From: JAVKMO01 sp031539345 | Lineage (GTDB): Bacteria; Bacteroidota; Bacteroidia; Chitinophagales; Chitinophagaceae | Direction of reading: 5' to 3' | Length of the DNA stretch: 12,694 nt | NCBI GenBank assembly: GCA_031539345.1 | Contig: JAVKMO010000021.1 | Coordinates: 1-12,694 of the forward strand | Shown: positions 1 through 6,700 of the stretch, one piece after another | Numbering within the stretch: position 1 is the first letter of the stretch | Layout: each line of letters opens with the position of its first letter | Position numbers and translations under genes: made by a program | Notes under the pieces: model-generated | Told to the model about the DNA's origin: nothing | What the model saw: only the letters and a program-made list of their open reading frames with translations | Databases searched by the model: none

Positions 1-789
1 GGAAATTGAGTTGTGATTTGCTTTCAAAATTTTTAACTTAGGTCTTTGACATCCAAAAACATTTTATAAAACCTACAATCGAGTTGTGATTTGCTTTCAA
101 AATTTTTAACTTAGGTCTTTGACATCAGAAAAGGGGTTTGAGTTGTTGCCTTATGAGTTGTGATTTGCTTTCAAAATTTTTAACTTAGGTCTTTGACATC
201 TAGTAAATGCGTATGATTTTGTCGATAATGTTGTGATTTGCTTTCAAAATTTTTAACTTAGGTCTTTGACATCAACCCAAAGCCATGACACAACAAGAAC
301 TATGTTGTGATTTGCTTTCAAAATTTTTAACTTAGGTCTTTGACATCGCGATGGTGCTATTATTCAGCGCGTTACGAGTTGTGATTTGCTTTCAAAATTT
401 TTAACTTAGGTCTTTGACATCAATTTCCATAAAAATGAGCGTATCATACACGTTGTGATTTGCTTTCAAAATTTTTAACTTAGGTCTTTGACATCTAATT
501 TGTTGTTGTTCTGCGTTTTGAGGTGTTGTGATTTGCTTTCAAAATTTTTAACTTAGGTCTTTGACATCAATAAGCGTAGAAGTGGGCGACGCAAAGGGGT
601 TGTGATTTGCTTTCAAAATTTTTAACTTAGGTCTTTGACATCGGGTGAAGGAGTGGGTGCAAAAGCAATCTAGTTGTGATTTGCTTTCAAAATTTTTAAC
701 TTAGGTCTTTGACATCGCGTAAACGGTTGGGTGTAACATAACGTTGTTGTGATTTGCTTTCAAAATTTTTAACTTAGGTCTTTGACATC
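1..789 (+). CRISPR. Type II-C CRISPR array, 11 repeats and 10 complete spacers, open at the left edge
   Basis: Eleven apparently identical 44-bp repeats start at 10, 83, 157, 230, 304, 378, 452, 525, 599, 673 and 746. Each begins GTTGTGATTTGCTTTC and ends CTTAGGTCTTTGACATC. The ten complete spacers are 29 or 30 bp: 54-82, 127-156, 201-229, 274-303, 348-377, 422-451, 496-524, 569-598, 643-672 and 717-745. Bases 1-9 are the end of another spacer, so the array continues to the left. Orientation is inferred as + because the tracrRNA anti-repeat at 8226-8242 is complementary to repeat positions 2-18. In type II systems that 5' half of the repeat pairs with tracrRNA, placing the spacer 5' of the repeat in mature crRNA. 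A strong + strand terminator follows at 865. The array is convergent with the cas genes. The last repeat at 746-789 is not visibly degenerate. Confidence 0.98.
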
Positions 790-864
790 AGACTTTGTTT
801 GAAAAACCACGCTGTCATTGGCTTTTAGTTAAAAATACAACTTAAAAAGACTAAGTGTAAACTT
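790..864. other. Non-coding flank between the last repeat and the terminator
   Basis: This AT-rich stretch lies between the last CRISPR repeat and the terminator stem. No ORF or degenerate repeat copy was found. A short inverted repeat, ACTTA/TAAGT, spans 840-856. If the array is read on the + strand this is the trailer. If new spacers are inserted at this cas-proximal end it could instead act as the leader; the sequence alone does not settle this. Confidence 0.5.
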
Positions 865-893
865 GCCTCTGTGCTTTGCATGGAGGCTTTTTT
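865..893 (+). terminator. Intrinsic terminator of the CRISPR array transcript
   Basis: A 23-nt hairpin spans 865-887. GCCTCTGTGC pairs with GCATGGAGGC through 10 bp (two of them G-T) around a TTT loop. It is followed directly by six T residues at 888-893 and then ATTT. The U-tract is on the + strand only. On the - strand the stem is followed by AAGTTTACAC, so it suits termination of the array transcript and not of cas2. It supports + strand transcription of the array. Confidence 0.85.
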
Positions 894-909
894 ATTTCTA
901 AGCGGGTGC

Positions 910-1254
910 TTAAAAAAGTTCTAATTGTATGTAACCCGATTTGGGTTTGATGGCTTTTTTGCCGTGAAAAATTTTGATGTCGCCAAATTGTTTGTCCGTA
1001 ATGCCAATAATGCCAACGTGGCCTTTTTCAGGAACAAGTTTTTCTATGCGGGCAATATGAACGTCTCGGTTTTCTCGGCTACTGCAGTGGCGTATGTAGA
1101 TGCTGAATTGAAACATCGTAAAGCCGCTTTTCAGGAGTTGCTTTCTAAATTGGGCATATATTTTTCTTTCTTCTGCCGTTTCTGTTGGAAGGTCAAAGAG
1201 TACCATAATCCACATAATTCTGTATTCGTTTAGTCGGTCTAAATAAAGTGGCAT
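910..1254 (-). CDS. cas2: CRISPR-associated endonuclease Cas2
   Basis: Cas2 is the small ferredoxin-fold protein that bridges two Cas1 dimers in the spacer-integration complex. The 114-residue product begins MPLYLDRLNEYR and carries the hallmark first strand WIMVLFDLP, with the conserved Asp at residue 21. It then has the KIYAQFRKQLLKSGFTMFQFSIYIR segment shape typical of Cas2 in type II systems and ends with a final strand KSGYIQLELF. The frame stays open upstream to an ATG at 1359, giving 149 residues. The extra 35 residues are not Cas2-like, rich in Phe and Cys, and lie across a terminator-like hairpin. The ATG at 1254 gives the usual family length, and no clear ribosome binding site decides between them. 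The gene follows cas1 on the same strand after a 166-bp gap, unusually wide for this pair. Family assignment is secure; the start is probable. Confidence 0.93.
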   Translation of the reverse strand: MPLYLDRLNEYRIMWIMVLFDLPTETAEERKIYAQFRKQLLKSGFTMFQFSIYIRHCSSRENRDVHIARIEKLVPEKGHVGIIGITDKQFGDIKIFHGKKAIKPKSGYIQLELF

Positions 1255-1297
1255 TCTGTTTGAAAATTGTAGGGTGAGAAGGTGTTTTGTTTTTGTA

Positions 1298-1335
1298 AAG
1301 AAAAAGAAAAGCTTCATCGATGGGCAGGCGATGAA
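1298..1335 (-). terminator. Possible terminator or attenuator between cas1 and cas2
   Basis: On the - strand a 7-bp perfect stem, TTCATCG/CGATGAA (1329-1335 with 1313-1319, 9-nt loop), is followed after GC by a U-rich run, TTTTCTTTTTCTTT. It lies after cas1 and before the cas2 start. If functional it would lower cas2 expression relative to cas1. The stem is short and the T run interrupted, so this is only a candidate. Confidence 0.35.
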
Positions 1336-1420
1336 CGGAGCGCCGCAACCGTGCTGCATAGATAGGTGCTGCTGGAAACCAAAAAAATTTGTTCATCAAG
1401 AGTTTTGTTTTGGTGTTGTA
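1336..1420. other. GC-rich intergenic element between cas1 and cas2
   Basis: The first part (about 1336-1380) is much richer in G and C than its surroundings. On the - strand it contains GCAGCAC twice, either side of CTATCTAT, followed by GGTTGCGGCGCTCCG. All three frames on the - strand are partly open here, but the predicted peptides resemble no protein I recognise. It may be an inserted intergenic repeat or a structured RNA segment; I cannot assign it. Confidence 0.35.
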
Positions 1421-2332
1421 TTAGTGAAAATGGGGGTAGATTATTTTCCTGGCTTTTCCTTCGTAACAGGCAACGAGTGAGGCGGTGCTGCGTTGTAGGC
1501 CAATCATGAGGGGTCGTTTTTCGCCGTCAATGACAATGTCAAGGGCGTTAATTTGAAAGAGGAGGGCTTTGTGTGCTTTGGTTATTTGGGCATATTCGTT
1601 GGGCGGTTGTGTATCAACGATGTTGCAAACGATGTTGTCAACAAAGGGGCGATAGGGTTCCATTATGTCGTCGGCGAGGCAGTAGGCGTTGTATTTGTTT
1701 TTATGGTGTATGCCGAGTGTGGGGAGTAAGCCTGATGCTACGAGTGCGCGGGCGACGCTTGCTCTTAATATGGCGTATCCATAGTTGAGGAGGTTGTTGG
1801 GGGGTGCGTCTTCTCTGCCGCGTGTAAATTTGTTGATGTGAGGAAAAAGGTGGCTCCAATAATAGGCGGCGGCTTTGGCTTCTACGTTTGTGGTGTCGCC
1901 GGTTTTTACTTCGTTTGCCCAAGTTTGAATTTTAGTATAGGCAATTTTTCTTTTTTGTAACAGGTTGCTTTGGTTTAGAATTTTGGCGATGGTGGTTTGT
2001 TGCCAAAGGTTTTTTTTGAGGGCTTGGCTTGCGTCAATTTGTGCTTGAAAACGTTGGCTTTGGAGGGTATGTGTGTCTAAGGGCAACATCAAACCTATGG
2101 GGTGGTGTTTGTCATCGCAGCTGACTATGGCAACGTTGTTTTGGGTTAAAAATGCAAGCAGTTTTTGCGTGAGCGTAATTTGTGCATGGTCTAAAATGAT
2201 CATTGCAATGTCTTCTATTGGTCTTGTTTGTTCTTGCTGTTCGCCGCCGTCTAAAATGGTTTTGATGACGAGTTGTTCGTTTGCGAGGCTTAAATAAGCA
2301 GGGTTAGAAAAATAGAGTGTTTGTTTTATCAT
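1421..2332 (-). CDS. cas1: Type II CRISPR-associated endonuclease/integrase Cas1
   Basis: Cas1 is the metal-dependent integrase that inserts new spacers into the array, working with Cas2. The 303-residue product has the N-terminal beta domain (about 1-85, with VAIVSCDDKHHPIGLMLP) and the helical catalytic domain. The three active-site positions are visible: Glu151 in NVEAKAAAYYW, His210 in LGIHHKNKYN, and Glu225 in LADDIMEPYRPF. The LADDIMEPYR block parallels the SDLMEPFR block of the S. pyogenes type II Cas1, which fits a type II enzyme. Length is normal and no frameshift is seen. The start codon lies 2 bp after the stop of the upstream ATPase gene, implying translational coupling. Its base composition is richer in GC than cas9: sampled 60-bp stretches of cas1 give 43-55%, against about 33% in a cas9 stretch. 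Confidence 0.97.
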   Translation of the reverse strand: MIKQTLYFSNPAYLSLANEQLVIKTILDGGEQQEQTRPIEDIAMIILDHAQITLTQKLLAFLTQNNVAIVSCDDKHHPIGLMLPLDTHTLQSQRFQAQIDASQALKKNLWQQTTIAKILNQSNLLQKRKIAYTKIQTWANEVKTGDTTNVEAKAAAYYWSHLFPHINKFTRGREDAPPNNLLNYGYAILRASVARALVASGLLPTLGIHHKNKYNAYCLADDIMEPYRPFVDNIVCNIVDTQPPNEYAQITKAHKALLFQINALDIVIDGEKRPLMIGLQRSTASLVACYEGKARKIIYPHFH

Positions 2333-2334
2333 AG

Positions 2335-3453
2335 TTATTTGTTTGCAAGCCAGTGCATAAAAAATTTGTCGTTGACTTCATAATAAGGCGGCACATGGTC
2401 TGCACAATAATAGACGAGTTCTTTTTCAACCAAAGATTCTAAAGCACGCTTGACGTTTGCCGGTGTGCCTATTTTGTGGGCATAGAGAAAGGTGCGTGCG
2501 TAGGGTTGATGTACTTTTTTTTCAATGGCGATGGCTTTTAATAAAGCCCATTGTGAGGTTGTAATAAGGTTGCGATATTGAAAATAAATATTGGCATTGT
2601 CATTTAAAATGTTTTGTAGTGTGCGATAGACCGTTGTTGTTTGTATGTTTTTGTCTCCAGCAATAAACAGTTCGTGACACAAGCGTTGGGTATAATACGT
2701 GTGCGTGTCTGTTAATTCAAAAATGAGTTCGAGCGCTTCTGCCTGAATTTTAAATTTGTGTTTAGCGAAGTGTTTTTTTACAAAATGGGCATAAATGCTT
2801 TTGTCTATTTTTTGTAGATTGATGTTTTTTGTGCTTCCATAAAAGGGTCGCTTAGCGCTGTTAAAAATGGTGTGCATCATGCGTTGGTTGCTGCCACAAA
2901 AAATAAAATTGACGTGTTTGAGTTGTTGTATTGCTGTACGCAATAGGGCTTCAATGTTTTTTTCGGGGTAGTTCAAAATTTGTTGAAATTCATCAATGGC
3001 AATGACGGTTTTTATTTTTTGGTCGTCAATAAATTGGAGCAACTGAACAATTGTTTTTTCAAATTGTTTGGGTTGAGAAATGTCGAGACTCAATTCTGGA
3101 TTGCCGCTGATGCTGTCAAGGCTTATTACAGGACGGAGCAGTTTAAGTGCTTCGAGTAGTTTTTGGGCTAAGCCTTTGTTGGGCGGAAAAGCCTTGTAGA
3201 TGCTGTTGGCAAGGGTATTTGTAAATTCTTTTAAATTTTGCGTAGCATAAATGTCAATATAAATGCCGTTTTGTTTTTTTTGTTTTAACAAATAAAACAA
3301 ATGTAAAATGAGTGACGTTTTTCCTATTCTGCGTTGTGCAAAAAAAGTGGTGTGTCCATTGTTGGCAATGGTGTTGAGGAGCGTTTTTGTTTCTGTTTCT
3401 CTATCACAAAAAGAATCTGGGTCAGAATAACCATTGATTAAAAAAGGGTTCAT
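2335..3453 (-). CDS. AAA/ATPase_2-family ATP-binding protein within the cas operon
   Basis: A 372-residue P-loop ATPase of the ATPase_2 (archaeal-type, STAND-related) family, common in Bacteroidota and mostly uncharacterised. Visible elements are the N-terminal MNPFLINGYSDPDSFCDRE, a Walker A-like AQRRIGKTSL (39-48, with Ala39 where the first Gly is usual and Lys45/Thr46 intact), Walker B TVIAIDEFQQI (Asp154, Glu155) and a sensor-1-like strand FIFCGSNQRMM (184-193). KRPFYG (201-206) follows, resembling the family's PLYGR motif. A C-terminal winged-helix region (about 296-365) ends in DKFFMHWL. The preferred start is the ATG at 3453; a TTG two codons upstream (3459) is an alternative. It sits between cas9 and cas1 and ends 2 bp before cas1, so co-expression is likely. 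It is not part of the standard II-C set (cas9, cas1, cas2). A role in spacer acquisition or regulation is inference from position only. Confidence 0.9.
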   Translation of the reverse strand: MNPFLINGYSDPDSFCDRETETKTLLNTIANNGHTTFFAQRRIGKTSLILHLFYLLKQKKQNGIYIDIYATQNLKEFTNTLANSIYKAFPPNKGLAQKLLEALKLLRPVISLDSISGNPELSLDISQPKQFEKTIVQLLQFIDDQKIKTVIAIDEFQQILNYPEKNIEALLRTAIQQLKHVNFIFCGSNQRMMHTIFNSAKRPFYGSTKNINLQKIDKSIYAHFVKKHFAKHKFKIQAEALELIFELTDTHTYYTQRLCHELFIAGDKNIQTTTVYRTLQNILNDNANIYFQYRNLITTSQWALLKAIAIEKKVHQPYARTFLYAHKIGTPANVKRALESLVEKELVYYCADHVPPYYEVNDKFFMHWLANK

Positions 3454-3481
3454 GCTCAAAATGTTTTTCTACAATAATAAT

Positions 3482-3510
3482 TATACATTTTGTATAATAC
3501 ATTTTGTATA
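3482..3510. repeat. Tandem palindromic 14-bp repeat upstream of the ATPase gene
   Basis: The unit ATACATTTTGTATA occurs twice head to tail at 3483-3496 and 3497-3510. Each unit is itself an inverted repeat: TATACA-TTT-TGTATA at 3482-3496, and ATACA-TTT-TGTAT at 3497-3509. It lies about 30 bp upstream of the ATPase start codon and downstream of the 45-codon gene. Paired small palindromes in this place look like an operator for a dimeric repressor, but no protein is known to bind it and an AT-rich promoter region is an alternative reading. Confidence 0.6.
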
Positions 3511-3542
3511 ATGGAAAATATTTGAGCAAACGAACCGAATTT

Positions 3543-3680
3543 TTATTGCCGATTTTCTATCCATCGTATTTCTCCGTCAGGCATGATTTCAAAATGCTTT
3601 CCTTCAATTGCACAATTGAATTTGCGACATCCATTATTTTTATTCTTTAGTACTTCTACAGCTAAGCAACAAGTATTCAT
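3543..3680 (-). CDS. Small hypothetical protein (45 aa) between cas9 and the ATPase
   Basis: An ATG-initiated frame of 45 codons plus TAA lies on the cas strand in the 260-bp gap between cas9 and the ATPase gene, starting 33 bp after the cas9 stop. The product begins MNTCCLAVEVLKNKNNGC and ends FEIMPDGEIRWIENRQ. It has four cysteines (4, 5, 18, 23), a positively charged middle and a C-terminal half that looks like two beta strands around a PDGE turn. That composition reads as a folded small protein rather than random translation. I do not recognise the family. No clear ribosome binding site is present. It could be a genuine small gene of the locus, a small metal-binding protein, or a remnant of a longer gene; position suggests co-transcription with cas9. 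Confidence 0.5.
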   Translation of the reverse strand: MNTCCLAVEVLKNKNNGCRKFNCAIEGKHFEIMPDGEIRWIENRQ

Positions 3681-3713
3681 TGATTGTTTTTAAATAACAA
3701 AGCGAACTGGCTT

Positions 3714-6700
3714 CTAATTTTCTTTTATAACGGCTACAATTTTACCAACTCTGTTTATTTGCAATTTCCAACAGCTCTCTTTAATCATTATGCTTTCAAT
3801 TGTTTTTTCCATTTTATTTGAAGATGTAAATTCTATCTTATTTACGATTGATGTGGAAATATCGTTTCGTATAAACATACATTGACTGCCTGTTGCACTA
3901 ACCATTTTGTAAATTCTTTTTACTTGTTCGGCATTTAGATTTTGAAAAGCTACTAATCTCGAATCTTCTTTTTCTTCTTTGGTTGGAACATAAACCAAAT
4001 CATTTGGGGAAAGATGAAATAATAGTTTGTTGCCATGTTCATCGTTTTCTGGAACAGATGATAACCCTTGTTTTTGTCTTTCAACAACAATATTCAATTG
4101 AATAGTATTATAAAGTCTTTGTTGCTTTTCATTTTGATAAATTGCAAAAAACAAATTTGTTCCTTTTGTTGCTTCCATCCATTTATGTTTTGTGCCCATT
4201 CTTTTTCCTAAAGGGAAACGCTTATCGCCAGATTCTGCAATTGGCAATCTAAATACAGGTATTTTTCTTTTTGAATTAAAAAGCTCAATGCCGTCAGGGC
4301 TAAAGGCTTTATCAATATCATTATTGTTTTCTTTTAAATGATTTAATAAACTTTGTTGTATTTGATAGTCTGCAATTTTATTGATGAATTTAACGGCGTC
4401 TTCTGTGGTTTTAATTCCTCCTTGACCCCTATTTGAAAGAGTAGAAATTGGTTGTCTTTTTCTGAATTTTTCATTTGGAATTTTAAAGGCAGTTGATACA
4501 ATTGAATTACCATTTTTATCTAAAATGGGGTGGGATTTTAAATAGTTTTGTGTGGCTGTCATTTTACTTTCAAATTGTCCCAGAGTCTCATTCACTTTGT
4601 CTTTTATGTATTCATCAATAATCAGCTCTCTCTTATCTACATTTTCTGCGATCTTTAAAATATCAAAAGAGTAATTCCTTTTACCATAAGGCATTGGAGT
4701 ATGTAATGATTTTCTTATTGCCCAACTATCCCCTTTTGTTTGAATAACAGTTACCTTTTGTGAAATGCCCTTTTTGGTTTCCCATTTTTGAATTTTATTT
4801 ACTGTTTTATTTATTACTCGTAAGTTTTGTTTAAAACTTACAATGGTTGTATTCAATTGATCTTTTGCATTTACTGTAAAATGTTTCCAAGGTTTTTTGA
4901 ATTGCCATTTGTAGTTTTTATCGTTGCCTTCGTTGTATTTTTTTTCACACAGCAGATGCTTTAAATCTTCTCTTGCCTTTCCTTTTTCGGCAGCATTTTT
5001 ATTGTTTAAATAATTGATGTGGTTTCGTGTTGCACATGCAATTACTAAGGCATCCATAGCATGATGCCTGTGGTCAATTCTTTTTTTGCTAAACCATTTT
5101 GAATGTTCCAAAGGAATTTCGGGCAAAAATTTATTGATATTGGGATTAATTTTTCCAAAGCTATTACTCTGTGTCATTTCATTTAATCGAACAAATCGAG
5201 GGGCAATTATTTCATTCCAAACTTCATTCAGCCCCCAATCTTGTTTTAGTGTTGATGTAATTTGTCCATTTGTTGAAAGCACATTTATGGATGTAGTTCC
5301 ATCATCATTTTTTTCTTTTCTTACAATATTCGACAAATAGCTTTTAACTACTTTGCTAATGTATCGGGTATCATTCATTTGGCGTTCAATCATCTTTTCT
5401 GGAATATCCTCCAAGATCATTTTTTTCTTTTTACTGAAACTTTTTTCAAAATATCTATTCACGTGCTCTTCATAATTTTTCTCTGAAAATATTTCAACAG
5501 TTTTGCCAAAATTCAAGGTTACTTTTTCACCTTTGTGATTTTTAATAAACTCTAATCCCAATTGATTTGTCTTTAGTTTATTTACTTGACTCTCACAAAT
5601 CACTTTGTTGCTAAAGGAGTCATCAAAAAACCTTGATTGCGGAATGATGTGCTCTATTTCATAATCGATTGTAAATAGTTTACTCAAAGGAATTATTTCT
5701 CCAGTATAAGGCGAAACATAGCCTTGCTCTAACCATAGTTTATAGCGCAATAATTGTGCTTGGGTAGGTTGTGCAGCTTTGCGGATTTTTAAAATTTCTT
5801 CATCAATATTATTGTCGGCATTAAAAACGCCGTCTTCATAAATCTTTAAAATTTCTTGTTGACTTGATGAATAGGGACGCACATTTTCAATCTTTGAATC
5901 ATTCATCAATTCAGCCAATAGCGCTTTTATTCTAAGGTTTGTGTTTTCGTTTTCTGTATTTTGGGTAGTCATTTTTTCTCGGGTAGCTTTATCGTTTTTC
6001 ATTTCTCTACCCAACTCAACATGAATTTCATCAAAGAAATTTTCTGCACCATTTCCGTAAGTCACCCAAATATCTTTTAGTAATCGTAATGTTTCTAAAA
6101 TCACTTGTTCAACAATTGGATTACGTAAAGAATGTTGCCTGAACTCTTTTAAAAAAAATTCAATATCAATCGGCTTTTTCCAAAAATTGATTTCACCTAC
6201 TTCGGCATGTCTATCATAAACAATATAACTTGCTAACCATTCGGGCAATCCTTTAAAATCCTTAATATCAGTAAGGTTCAAAGCTTTTTCTCTTACTCTA
6301 TTTTTTATTGTTTCGTCATATTCTGCGGTAATTATTTTTCTAACTCTATCTTTTGTTTTTGCATCAATGCTTTCTTCGTTCGAATATTTTCCCATTCGCA
6401 TTAAAGGCAATAATTTTTTAATTGCTTTTGCAGAATAAGCTCCATATTCATTTTTAAACGGAGGGATTTTTTTGAAGTTGTCAAAAAAATCATTTCCTAA
6501 ATTGTTTTTAGCGGCAAATGTTTTTAAAGCTTTTTCAATGTCAATTTTGTCATTCACCGAATATAGAATGTGCCATAGGGCTTCTTCTTTTTCTTTAGTT
6601 AAAAAATCAAGAGGTACATTTTCACATTTGGCTAATCGGGCAATAATTAAGGAATGAGTTTCGTTGCATGGGTAGGCCTTATCTTCAACATAATTCCAGC

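Noticed and set aside
910..1359. A 149-residue version of Cas2 starting at the ATG at 1359
   Set aside because: The first 35 residues are unlike any Cas2 N-terminus and cross the terminator-like hairpin. The ATG at 1254 gives the usual 114 residues.
1193..1399. A 68-residue frame on the - strand over the cas1-cas2 gap and the cas2 start
   Set aside because: It overlaps cas2 in another frame, has no recognisable features and is probably produced by the GC-rich element.
3454..3459. TTG start two codons upstream of the ATPase ATG
   Set aside because: The ATG at 3453 gives MNPF, the usual beginning of this protein family, so the rarer start is not needed.
3694..3713. Terminator after cas9 (AAGC-CAGTTC-GCTT then TGTTATTT on the - strand)
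   Set aside because: The stem is only 4 bp and the T run is interrupted.
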